Shown here: positions 15,476 through 23,213 of the stretch, in pieces | Numbering within the stretch: position 1 is the stretch's first letter | Layout of the letters: every line of letters begins with the position of its first letter | Assembly (NCBI GenBank): GCA_002383285.1 | Contig: DFXU01000111.1 | Coordinates: 1-32,899 of the forward strand | Direction of reading: 5' to 3' | Length of the DNA stretch: 32,899 nucleotides | Origin: Caryophanales bacterium UBA4100 | GTDB taxonomy: Bacteria; Bacillota; Bacilli; Paenibacillales; UBA4045 | Made by a program: the position numbers and the translations under genes | The notes under the pieces: generated by a model | Told to the model about the DNA's origin: nothing | The model's database searches: none | Seen by the model: the letters and a program-made list of their open reading frames with translations, nothing else

Positions 15476-18367
15476 ATGAGTGAAACAGCACAATGGGATG
15501 CTGCATGGATTTGGAGCTCGAATCATGAAAGTCCTAGGAATGAATGGCGTTGCTTCCGAAGAGCGTTCAGCTTGAATGATTCACCTGTTGGGGAAGCAAC
15601 AATACGACTTACCGCTGACTCCCGTTATGTGTTATTCGTTAATGGTATACAGGTTGGACGAGGTCCCGTGAGGTCGTGGCCGTTCGAGCTGGCATATGAT
15701 GAATATGATGTTGGGCAATGGCTTAAGCCAGGAACCGATAACGTTATTGCAGTTCTTGTTATGCATTATGGTATATCCACATTTCAGTATCTGCGTGGCA
15801 GAGGCGGTTTATTATTACAATTGCATACACTAAGCGAGCAGAATGAAGCAATAATTACAGATGACTCTTGGAAAACTACTGTTCATTCAGGGTATGATGT
15901 AAATTCTTCACGCATATCATGTCAGCTTGGCTTCACGGAGATCATCGACGCAAGATCCTTCGATAGCTCGTGGATTATGCCTGGCTTTGATGACAATCAT
16001 TGGGAAGCCGCAACGATCATCGGACCTGTGGGAATGGAGCCCTGGACCACGCTTGTTGAGCGAGATATTCCTTATTTGACGGAAGAGATTATTCATCCGT
16101 CCAGAGTAGAGAGCTTGAATTATGTCAAACCCGCTTCTTGGGGAGCAGTCATCGATGTTCGCAGTCTGATGGCTCCAGACAGTGCTAATCATGCAAATCC
16201 AGTTCAATTTGTCGGCTATATCGCTACAATTGTAACTATGACATGTAACACCTCATTCACAATCGGGATCGTCGATGATGGTCGGATCTCTTATGCGATC
16301 AGCATCGATGGTCGCTGGTATAAGCCTGATGAGTTTCATGGCGAACACCCAGAACGATATCTAACTATTGAGCTTACGACTGGTAATCATATACTCCTTA
16401 TTGATGTTACTGGAAGCAGTCACGGCCATGGGTTCCATATCGGATTTGATTGCAAGGAGCAATTCGAACTATCGGCACCGCTGTTCTCAGATTCAAGCTC
16501 TACCCCCTTCGTTACAATAGGACCCTTCGACACTATAGAAATAATTGATCATCAGATACAGAGGTCTATAGCTAGAGATCACCCTGATTATGTTGCCTTG
16601 CATAAGATCGCGACGACAAGCGAGCTTAACGAGTGGTTACATTGGATAAAGCCTGTTCCGCTTTCCATGATTAATCTAACCGATGTATTCGCTGCTAATG
16701 TATGGAAGACAACCGAGCTCGCACATCCTGTGCCTAACAGCCTACAGAATGCAGTTATTGCAAGTAACAACGAAGCGATTGTTCCCATACATCATCAATT
16801 GGACAGCGAGATTATCATCGATTTCGGTAGGGAATTATCTGGCTACATCTCATTCGAATTGGATGCGGCGAGCGGAACAATAATCGACTTCTATGGCTTT
16901 GAATATATGTCTGACGGCTGGCGACAGCATACCCAGCTAGTTGATAATACAATGCGATATACTTGTCATGAGGGCCGCCAATCTTACGTATCCTTCATCA
17001 GAAGAGGCTTACGTTATCTAGCCATAACTATTCGTCAACCGGCAAGACCTGTGGGCATATACCGTATGACTATGCTTCAGAGTAATTACCCTGTATCTGA
17101 AATTGGTAAATTTCAATGCAGCGACCCACTACTTAATGATATTTGGACGATAAGCCGCGATACCACACGCTTATGCATGGAGGATACATTCGTTGATTGT
17201 CCTGCCTTCGAACAAGCCTTCTGGGTTGGAGATGCTCGGAATGAGGCACTCGTCAATTATTATACGTTCGGTTCACGGGAAATTGTTGAGCGATGTCTAA
17301 AGCTTGTTCCCGGATCAGCCTTCCAGACTCCATTATATTCGGATCAGGTTCCCAGTGGATGGAATAGTGTTATTCCGAACTGGACATTCTTCTGGATAAC
17401 CGCATGCCTAGAATATTACCGCTACGATGGCAGCAAGAAATTTCTATCCGACATGTGGCCACATATCAAGCATACACTCGAGCAATATGCCGCTAAACTT
17501 AATGATCAAGGGCTCTTCAGTAATAACGGTTGGAATTTACTAGATTGGGCACCCTTCGAACAGCCGCGTGAGGGTATCGTTACACCGCAGAATATGTTCC
17601 TTGTCAAAGCGTTTCTGGAAGCAGCTGAAATAGCGGCTACCGTTGGAGATTCCCAGAGTCGAGATATGCTCGTTGAGAGATCTGGCAAGCTAAGAGAAGC
17701 CATCGAGCTTCTGCTCTGGGATGAGGAACAAGGCGCCTATGTCGACTGTATCCATGCCGATGGTCGACCTTCAGAAACCTTTAGTATGCAAACTCAGGTC
17801 GTTGCCTACTTGTGCGACATTCCTCACAAAGAGCGAATCGATATAATCGAGCAGTATCTGGTTAGCCCACCGGCTTCATTCGTGCAGATTGGTAGTCCAT
17901 TCATGCTGTTCTTCTTCTATGAGGCACTTGCCAAGCTAGGCAGATTGGACATTCTAGTCGAGGATATACGTAGAAATTATGGTCTGATGATCGATCATGA
18001 TGCAACCACATGCTGGGAGATGTTCCCATGGAGTGGTTACAATAAGAACCCTAAGGTACTTACCCGGAGTCACTGCCATGCTTGGTCAGCAGGTCCCGCA
18101 TACTTCCTCGGTGCACATACCCTTGGAGTCCAAGGTCTAACACCAGGTTGGAATAAGGTTCGTGTATCACCACAGCCTATGGGTTTTACATGGGCTCGCG
18201 GATCTGTCCCACTACCTCAGGATGGCCGAATTGATATATCATGGCACATCGAGGCTAAGAACAGGATGCACCTGCGAATAACCGCACCTCATCATATAGA
18301 GCTGCTCACACAGGCTCCTGAAGGCTACGAGCTCACAGTGGAATACATTCGTATCGGGTTAACCTAG
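15476..18367 (+). CDS. GH78-like alpha-L-rhamnosidase, probably cytoplasmic
   Basis: A 963-residue protein with beta-sandwich domains at the N-terminus ('DAAWIWSSNHESPRNEWRCF', 'LTADSRYVLFVNGIQVGRGP'), an (alpha/alpha)6 barrel, and a C-terminal beta domain ('LGVQGLTPGWNKVRVSPQP'). The acidic motif 'DCPAFEQAFWVGD' (near residue 573) replaces the common DCPQRDERLGWTGD and is one residue shorter. The late 'TTCWEMFP' Glu and 'SHCHAWSAGPAYFL' are as expected for GH78. GH78 enzymes hydrolyse terminal alpha-L-rhamnosides. The altered motif marks a divergent subfamily, so another sugar is possible. No signal peptide is seen, so the substrate must enter the cell first. The start follows AAAGGAGG. It is transcribed divergently from the AraC gene. 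Confidence 0.88.
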   Translation: MSETAQWDAAWIWSSNHESPRNEWRCFRRAFSLNDSPVGEATIRLTADSRYVLFVNGIQVGRGPVRSWPFELAYDEYDVGQWLKPGTDNVIAVLVMHYGISTFQYLRGRGGLLLQLHTLSEQNEAIITDDSWKTTVHSGYDVNSSRISCQLGFTEIIDARSFDSSWIMPGFDDNHWEAATIIGPVGMEPWTTLVERDIPYLTEEIIHPSRVESLNYVKPASWGAVIDVRSLMAPDSANHANPVQFVGYIATIVTMTCNTSFTIGIVDDGRISYAISIDGRWYKPDEFHGEHPERYLTIELTTGNHILLIDVTGSSHGHGFHIGFDCKEQFELSAPLFSDSSSTPFVTIGPFDTIEIIDHQIQRSIARDHPDYVALHKIATTSELNEWLHWIKPVPLSMINLTDVFAANVWKTTELAHPVPNSLQNAVIASNNEAIVPIHHQLDSEIIIDFGRELSGYISFELDAASGTIIDFYGFEYMSDGWRQHTQLVDNTMRYTCHEGRQSYVSFIRRGLRYLAITIRQPARPVGIYRMTMLQSNYPVSEIGKFQCSDPLLNDIWTISRDTTRLCMEDTFVDCPAFEQAFWVGDARNEALVNYYTFGSREIVERCLKLVPGSAFQTPLYSDQVPSGWNSVIPNWTFFWITACLEYYRYDGSKKFLSDMWPHIKHTLEQYAAKLNDQGLFSNNGWNLLDWAPFEQPREGIVTPQNMFLVKAFLEAAEIAATVGDSQSRDMLVERSGKLREAIELLLWDEEQGAYVDCIHADGRPSETFSMQTQVVAYLCDIPHKERIDIIEQYLVSPPASFVQIGSPFMLFFFYEALAKLGRLDILVEDIRRNYGLMIDHDATTCWEMFPWSGYNKNPKVLTRSHCHAWSAGPAYFLGAHTLGVQGLTPGWNKVRVSPQPMGFTWARGSVPLPQDGRIDISWHIEAKNRMHLRITAPHHIELLTQAPEGYELTVEYIRIGLT

Positions 18368-18371
18368 TTAC

Positions 18372-18410
18372 AAAAAAAACTGCCCCAAGTCTCTTTAGAC
18401 TTTGGGGCAG
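18372..18410 (-). terminator. Terminator between the GH78 and YesN-like genes
   Basis: A stem of about 13 bp (18380-18392 with 18397-18410, one bulged T) has a CTTT loop. On the minus strand it is followed by a run of eight T residues, so it ends the YesN-like gene. It may also stop transcription from the GH78 gene, though there is no T-tract in that direction. Confidence 0.85.
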
Positions 18411-18424
18411 CTTATATGATCGTA

Positions 18425-19594
18425 TTACTTTCCTACAGATTCTCGATATTCGCTCGGTGAAACTCCGACCTTCTTCTTAAATATCTGACTGAAATATCTG
18501 GAATCGTGATAACCAACCTTCTCGGCCACCTCGTAATTACGCAAGGAAGTACTCTTTAGCATGTCCTTGGCTTTATCCATCCGAATGTTAGTTAACTGCT
18601 CTATAAAGGTAATTCCTGTGTTCGTTTTGAATAATAAACTCAGGTATGTAGGTGTCATATATACCTTCTGAGCAACACTGCATAGTGTAATATGCTGGCA
18701 TTCGAGCTCCATGTAGTGAATGGTCTTCTTGATGATACTGCGATGGCTTCCTTGTTCATCCCTTGTGATGACTTCCTTTAAGTCCACAAAATACTTGCTC
18801 ACATATTGCTTGATCTCTTCCAATGATTCCATCTTGACGATTGACATAATTTCATAGCCCATAAAGGCACTTATTTTCTCTGCATCATTCAATACTCTCT
18901 TCTCCATGCCAACGAGTAGTCGTATCGTCAGCTCATACACAATCTTGATATCGATAGGACCGTTCTTTATTATATATTGAAAGAAATCATGTACTCCCTG
19001 CTCGATTTGCTTAGAACCATCTGCAGATTTGATTAGCTCGAAGAGCTCTTTTTCCTTCGCCAAAGGATAATCTTGAAGATGACGATAGGAGTCTAATTCA
19101 CTATAATAAATAATCTGACCTGTACCACGATAAAATTTGTTCTGGAGAGCTTGAAGGGCTTGATGATGAGAATGATGTACATCGGCAAGATGTGCTGTTG
19201 GATTACCCACACCAATATTAATTGAGAATTTAAATCGTTCACTCAATTGTAATTTAAGGTTCTCAATCACTTCCTTGGAAACCCATGATAGCATAAGCCC
19301 TATACGGCAATCGTCATCGATGAATAATATACTTCCCAAAGGAACAAGACGTTCTAAGAATGCTCTAATCTGCTCTGAACACCTCTGCTTCTCACCTTCC
19401 TCAGTGAATGACCCACTAGGTTCGAACAATATCATTGCAGGGAATGTAAAGAATGAATTCAGATTCAGGCCGGAAAGCTTATCCTTGAGGTTGATCTTAG
19501 AATCCCCCTTGCCCGATAACAGGTCCTTGAGAATACGATCTCTCATCATTGTCAAAACTCCAGTGTCTTTGAATAACAATGCTCCGTTATGCAT
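18425..19594 (-). CDS. AraC-family regulator, YesN-like without receiver domain
   Basis: A 389-residue protein. The C-terminal 100 residues are an AraC-type double helix-turn-helix ('LCSVAQKVYMTPTYLSLLFK', 'NYEVAEKVGYHDSRYFSQIF', 'GVSPSEYRESV'). The middle resembles the degenerate nucleotide-cyclase-like domain of YesN-type proteins ('FSINIGVGNPTAHLADVHHS', 'HHQALQALQNKFYRGTGQII'). The N-terminal receiver domain of YesN is missing, so it is not a standard two-component partner. ATG 19594 is favoured because AGGGGG lies 7 nt upstream; ATG 19600 would leave almost no spacing. In Paenibacillus-type genomes such regulators usually sit beside carbohydrate genes, as here. Confidence 0.87.
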   Translation of the reverse strand: MHNGALLFKDTGVLTMMRDRILKDLLSGKGDSKINLKDKLSGLNLNSFFTFPAMILFEPSGSFTEEGEKQRCSEQIRAFLERLVPLGSILFIDDDCRIGLMLSWVSKEVIENLKLQLSERFKFSINIGVGNPTAHLADVHHSHHQALQALQNKFYRGTGQIIYYSELDSYRHLQDYPLAKEKELFELIKSADGSKQIEQGVHDFFQYIIKNGPIDIKIVYELTIRLLVGMEKRVLNDAEKISAFMGYEIMSIVKMESLEEIKQYVSKYFVDLKEVITRDEQGSHRSIIKKTIHYMELECQHITLCSVAQKVYMTPTYLSLLFKTNTGITFIEQLTNIRMDKAKDMLKSTSLRNYEVAEKVGYHDSRYFSQIFKKKVGVSPSEYRESVGK

Positions 19595-19697
19595 GTTCAT
19601 TCCCCCTAAAAGTTTTGTATAGCATAGTAACTACGAAGTAAAGGTATTCAAAACTACTTCAGAAGCATATGCTTGATTATTGATTGCTAGCAATTGT

Positions 19698-20351
19698 TTA
19701 ATCTACATGGATCATCTTATAAGACTTCATGTGCATAATGAATCTCTGTTCTGCCTCTTCAATTACACCAGCTTTTAACACATTTATAAGAGCAAGATGC
19801 CCCTCCACTAAATTCTTGGTCGAGTGCTTTCTATTCGCAATGGCCATAAATCGCATTACCTTGGTCTTCATATGATTCCATAGCTCGAGGATTGCATCAT
19901 TATTACAGCGCGTGTAGAAGAAGCCATGAAAGCTCATATCTAATTCAAGTATCTTCAACATATCCTTCTGATTCACTGCACAATCCATTTCCTTCACAAT
20001 ACCTTCGAGATAGGTATAATCCTCTTCAGTTAATAATGGCATCGATTCCCTTACTGCAAAGCCTTCAATGATTTCTCTTAATACGAATATATCTTTGATT
20101 TCCTTAGAAGTAATATTCGATACAACCGAGCCTTTGTTAGGCTTACCAATAATGAGACCTTCCTGCTTCAGTCTCTCTAAAGCTTCTCTCACAGGGGCCT
20201 GGCTGATCTGGAAATTGCCCGCAATCTCTAGAACAATTAATCGGTCACCCGGCTGAAGAGTACCCTCTATTATGTCCTTCTTCATCTTCGTATATACTTG
20301 CGTGCTGATGGAATTAGACAGTGCGAACAGGTTGCCAGGCAATATCATCAC
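19698..20351 (-). CDS. GntR-family regulator, FadR subfamily (FCD domain)
   Basis: About 217 residues. The N-terminal winged helix ('IIEGTLQPGDRLIVLEIAGN', 'ISQAPVREALERLKQEGLI') is followed by an all-helical FCD ligand domain. The FCD metal-binding residues are visible: Asp and His in 'ELDMSFHGFF', His in 'EGHLALINVL' and His in 'FIMHMKSYK'. FCD regulators typically bind organic or sugar acids and repress neighbouring catabolic genes. The start is GTG 20351 or ATG 20348, both after TTGGAG. The gene diverges from the mutarotase/VOC genes, and its own leader contains a tandem CGATTAC repeat that is probably its operator. Confidence 0.92.
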   Translation of the reverse strand: MMILPGNLFALSNSISTQVYTKMKKDIIEGTLQPGDRLIVLEIAGNFQISQAPVREALERLKQEGLIIGKPNKGSVVSNITSKEIKDIFVLREIIEGFAVRESMPLLTEEDYTYLEGIVKEMDCAVNQKDMLKILELDMSFHGFFYTRCNNDAILELWNHMKTKVMRFMAIANRKHSTKNLVEGHLALINVLKAGVIEEAEQRFIMHMKSYKMIHVD

Positions 20352-20370
20352 ACTCCAATAGGTAGTTTAT

Positions 20371-20405
20371 CGATTACCGATTACCGATTACCGATTATCG
20401 ATAAT
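20371..20405. repeat. Five tandem 7-bp CGATTAC-type repeats, candidate GntR operator
   Basis: Three exact CGATTAC units (20371-20391), then CGATTAT and CGATAAT, run without a gap for 35 bp. The last two units form a perfect 12-bp palindrome, ATTATCGATAAT (20394-20405). The array starts 6 bp downstream of the likely -10 of the GntR gene's own promoter (20419-20424), in its untranslated leader and 20 bp from its start codon. This position suits autoregulation. Confidence 0.75.
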
Positions 20406-20418
20406 GTGGATCTTACTT

Positions 20419-20447
20419 ATTATATTCGATCGCCAAGAAATTAGCAA
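20419..20447 (-). promoter_or_regulatory. Predicted sigma-A promoter of the GntR gene
   Basis: On the minus strand, TTGCTA (20447-20442) and TATAAT (20424-20419) are separated by exactly 17 bp. Transcription would start near 20412, just before the tandem repeats. Confidence 0.65.
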
Positions 20448-20485
20448 TGACCTCTCTTGGCTGAATACCCGTATATAATATTGCC

Positions 20486-20514
20486 TTGCTTTTTTTAACA
20501 TTGGTATTTATATT
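20486..20514 (+). promoter_or_regulatory. Predicted sigma-A promoter of the mutarotase-like gene
   Basis: TTGCTT (20486-20491) and TATATT (20509-20514) are separated by 17 bp, about 60 bp before the start codon at 20577. It lies back to back with the GntR promoter. Confidence 0.6.
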
Positions 20515-20576
20515 GGAATCTATCGAGTTGGAACAATATGGACTTATCATTCATTACAGAGAGGGATTGTTAATTT

Positions 20577-21458
20577 ATGAGTACAATAATCAAGAGTGAT
20601 CAATTATCTGTCGAGATTGGTATGCCGGGTGAGTATAGTGGTTCACGATTCGATTGGACTGGGTTTATCCAACAAGTTACATTAATATCGAGTAAACATA
20701 CCTTCTGTGCACCCGAAAGTCTCACCGAAGGTACAGGTACTGGTGGGATCGGGCTTTGCAATGAATTCGGCATTCGCACGCCTATTGGGTATGATCAAGC
20801 AGCTGTTGGTGATTACTTTCCGAAAATTGGTGTTGGGCTTCTAACACGAACAGATGAAGGGCCATACGACTTCTTCAAATCATATCCTAACCAGCCCTTC
20901 CCTATACACGTAGAACAAGGTTCCGACTATATTCGATATGTGTCTGAAGCGTTACCCTGCAATGGATACGCTTTCAAGCTAGAGAAGGAAATTACCGTTC
21001 AGGGTGCAACCTTGACTATTAATTATTCACTACATAACATCGGAGAGAAAGCGATTGCAACCAATGAATATGTGCATAATTTCCTTTCAATTGATGACCA
21101 ACCAATTGGTCCTAGTTATGTTCTGCATTTTCCAGAAGATGCTACTCTTATTGGGGATACTTCTAAATACACACAGGATACACTTCACATTAATGGGAAG
21201 CATATAAGTTGGAACAAGCAGGTGGATGAAATGTTTTACTGTACAGTACCCGCATTCCATTCAGAGGCTCCCTTCTACTGGGAAGTCACTCATAGTGAAG
21301 CAGGTGCTGGCATAAGAGAACGGGGCAGTGCTCCTGCCGCATTCACTGCTCTCTGGGGTGTAAGTCATGTGCTATCCCCAGAAGTTTCTGTAGATATCAA
21401 CGTAAACCCTGGAGAGCGGCAGCGATGGAGTCGTAGTTATGATTTTTTCACCCTATAA
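20577..21458 (+). CDS. Galactose-mutarotase-like (aldose epimerase superfamily) protein
   Basis: A 293-residue, beta-rich soluble protein. Features such as 'GSRFDWTGFIQQV' near the N-terminus, 'ALPCNGYAFKLEKEITVQGA', 'LTINYSLHNIGEKAIATNEY' followed by 'VHNFL', and 'ERQRWSRSYDFF' at the end match the galactose mutarotase-like fold, which binds and epimerises aldoses or binds modified sugars. The invariant catalytic His/Glu pair cannot be placed with confidence, so enzymatic activity is not certain. Its promoter is back to back with that of the GntR gene, and two VOC genes follow, so it is likely under GntR control. Confidence is good for the fold and low for the reaction. Confidence 0.7.
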   Translation: MSTIIKSDQLSVEIGMPGEYSGSRFDWTGFIQQVTLISSKHTFCAPESLTEGTGTGGIGLCNEFGIRTPIGYDQAAVGDYFPKIGVGLLTRTDEGPYDFFKSYPNQPFPIHVEQGSDYIRYVSEALPCNGYAFKLEKEITVQGATLTINYSLHNIGEKAIATNEYVHNFLSIDDQPIGPSYVLHFPEDATLIGDTSKYTQDTLHINGKHISWNKQVDEMFYCTVPAFHSEAPFYWEVTHSEAGAGIRERGSAPAAFTALWGVSHVLSPEVSVDINVNPGERQRWSRSYDFFTL

Positions 21459-21497
21459 ACATAATATTTAATAGTGAAACGGACTGCATGAATATAC

Positions 21498-21527
21498 TTG
21501 ACTGCACATCAAATATCGTGATACCAT
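21498..21527 (+). promoter_or_regulatory. Candidate promoter of the VOC gene pair
   Basis: TTGACT (21498-21503) and TACCAT (21522-21527) are separated by 18 bp, 58 bp before the first VOC gene. The -10 is poor, so the VOC genes may instead be read from the upstream promoter. Confidence 0.35.
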
Positions 21528-21584
21528 TACACTAGTAAACGCGTGTTCACACATTTAAAACAACAACTAAAAGGAGATTAAACC

Positions 21585-22037
21585 ATGAGCATTCTAGGGA
21601 ATAACTTCATCACACAAATCGGGATTCTGGTCAACGACATTGAAGCAACATCACAAGCATATTCGGATTTTTTTGAAGTTGAGAAGCCTAAGTGGTTCTG
21701 GACAGGTCCTGTTGAGGAAGCGGAAACTGAGTTCAGAGGCGCATCCACTATCGCGCGATCTAAGCTTGCTTTCTTCGATATGGGTTCGTTGCAGCTCGAG
21801 CTGATTGAGCCGGATCATAATCCTAGTACGTGGCGCGAGCATCTTGATCAGCACGGTGAGGGTCCTCATCATATAGCCTTCGTTGTTGACGGAATGAAGC
21901 AGATTGTTAGTTCCATGGAGAATATCGGTATGCCGCTAATACAGAAGGGTGAATATACCGGAGGACGTTATGCTTACATGGATACATTCAAGCAATTAAA
22001 GATCATGCTAGAATTACTTGAGAACGATAAGAAATAA
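21585..22037 (+). CDS. VOC-fold (glyoxalase/methylmalonyl-CoA epimerase-like) protein 1
   Basis: A 150-residue protein with two beta-alpha-beta-beta-beta modules. The usual first metal ligand, His in 'HIGI', is Gln here ('FITQIGILVNDIEATSQAYS'). 'LQLELIEP' supplies the Glu of strand 4, 'GPHHIAFVVDG' the second-module His, and 'KIMLELLE' the C-terminal Glu. A metal site is therefore plausible but altered. VOC enzymes do isomerisation, epimerisation, lyase or ring-cleavage chemistry on metal-chelating substrates. The start has AAAAGGAG in front. It is followed 42 bp later by a paralogue, and both probably act on sugar-derived intermediates. The exact reaction is unknown. Confidence 0.85.
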   Translation: MSILGNNFITQIGILVNDIEATSQAYSDFFEVEKPKWFWTGPVEEAETEFRGASTIARSKLAFFDMGSLQLELIEPDHNPSTWREHLDQHGEGPHHIAFVVDGMKQIVSSMENIGMPLIQKGEYTGGRYAYMDTFKQLKIMLELLENDKK

Positions 22038-22079
22038 CCACATATAATCAGACATACGCAGAATTGAAGGGAGATTAAC

Positions 22080-22559
22080 ATGCTTAAGCACATCGATAAT
22101 AATCAGCTGATCAAAATTGGCATTGTTGTGGATAATATTGAGGATGCAGCTAGGCATTACAGTAAGTTATTCGGAATTGAGATGCCTGCGATTTCAATTC
22201 CTGATCTGAACAATGCTCCAGAACAAACGGAAGACTCATATACTTGGCAGCGTGGAGAGAAACGACCAACCCGTACGAAGTATGCTAATATGCAGATGGG
22301 TCCTGTAACCGTTGAGCTTCTGGAGCCATATGACGAACCAAGTCCATGGAATGAATTTAAGCAGAAGCATGGACAAGGTGTGCACTTCATCGCTTTCACT
22401 GTGAATGGCTTTAATACACACATTAATCTAATGGAGCAGGAAGGCTATGCGCTTAATCATAAAGGCGAATATGGTTCTGGTAGGTACAGCTATTTCGACA
22501 CAGATAAGCAGTTAGGTGTGATCTTAGGATTACAAGAGATGGGTCCAAAGCAAGATTAA
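22080..22559 (+). CDS. VOC-fold (glyoxalase/methylmalonyl-CoA epimerase-like) protein 2
   Basis: A 159-residue paralogue of the preceding gene, sharing 'EPxxxPSxW', 'HG.G.HFIAF' and 'KGEYGSGRYSYFDT'. The first ligand position is Lys ('LIKIGIVVDNIEDAARHY'), the second-module His is kept ('GVHFIAFTVNG'), and the C-terminal Glu position is Gly or Leu ('GVILGLQE'). It therefore keeps fewer metal ligands than its neighbour. The two may form a heteromer, one active and one supporting, or this copy may use different chemistry. A good GAAGGGAG site precedes the start, and a hairpin follows the stop. Confidence 0.85.
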   Translation: MLKHIDNNQLIKIGIVVDNIEDAARHYSKLFGIEMPAISIPDLNNAPEQTEDSYTWQRGEKRPTRTKYANMQMGPVTVELLEPYDEPSPWNEFKQKHGQGVHFIAFTVNGFNTHINLMEQEGYALNHKGEYGSGRYSYFDTDKQLGVILGLQEMGPKQD

Positions 22560-22569
22560 TTTACATTAC

Positions 22570-22608
22570 GAAGGGACCGTTCATGTGTTTCATTGAGCGG
22601 TCCCCTTC
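22570..22608 (+). terminator. Hairpin after the VOC genes
   Basis: GAAGGGACCGTTCA (22570-22583) pairs with TGAGCGGTCCCCTTC (22594-22608) with small bulges. It ends the GntR-divergent unit. There is no long T-run, so termination may be partial. Confidence 0.6.
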
Positions 22609-22647
22609 TCTATACAGACTTCTTTCGCTGTGCAAGTTATTCCTAAT

Positions 22648-23144
22648 TTAGGCATTTGCTGCCGCAGACCTTCTCCTCTTCTGAATCGCGTTCATTCCCA
22701 TAATAACTGCTATCAGTTCATAATTCGTTAATTGTTCAGATACGTTGTCTAGACAATATGCTTCTGAAGAGAACCAATCGTTCACCTTCTGAAAGCTTGC
22801 AACTAAAGACCCGTTCCCATCACAAATCTCATAGTCACGAGAGAACGCTGGGGAAGTGATATCGAACGTTCCTCGTGCATAGGCATCATACGTATAACTT
22901 TTTGCTAAGAAGGTGAACCTGCTGCGTAATCTGCCTACAATGGTGCGGTCGAATTGAGAACATCCCACTTATTCGATAATAAAGGAAATTTACCACTATG
23001 AATATGCTGGCCTTCAGCATCATAAACCTCCAATGCTGATCCGAATGCACTTTTTAAATCTAAGTAACCTAGAGACACCATCTGCTCGTTCCATATATCG
23101 GTTTTACCCGCACTAAAAAAATTATCCTTGAAGTATGTCTTCAC
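22648..23144 (-). pseudogene. LURP-one-related (YxjI-like) protein, split by a frameshift
   Basis: Two minus-strand frames join to make one 165-residue protein. The first (GTG 23144, after AGGGGG) reads 'YFKDNFFSAGKTDIWNEQ' to 'FPLLSNKWDVLNST', then leaves frame and stops at 22935. The second continues as 'IVGRLRSRFTFLAKSYTYDA' to 'MGMNAIQKRRRS'. Adding one G at 22945 gives the join 'NSTGTIVGRLRSR' with no other change. The strand-rich layout matches LURP-one/YxjI-like small proteins of Bacillales, of unknown function, with a tubby-like fold in characterised relatives. Apart from the one base the sequence is intact, so the break is either very recent or a sequencing error. Confidence 0.78.
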
Positions 23145-23213
23145 ATAATCCCCCCTAGGACGATGATAAAACTAGCCTGTTAATTCTATGATACCATACG
23201 AATCAGGGAAACT

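Noticed and set aside
20371..20405. CRISPR-like array
   Set aside because: The units are only 7 bp with no spacers, and there are no cas genes nearby.
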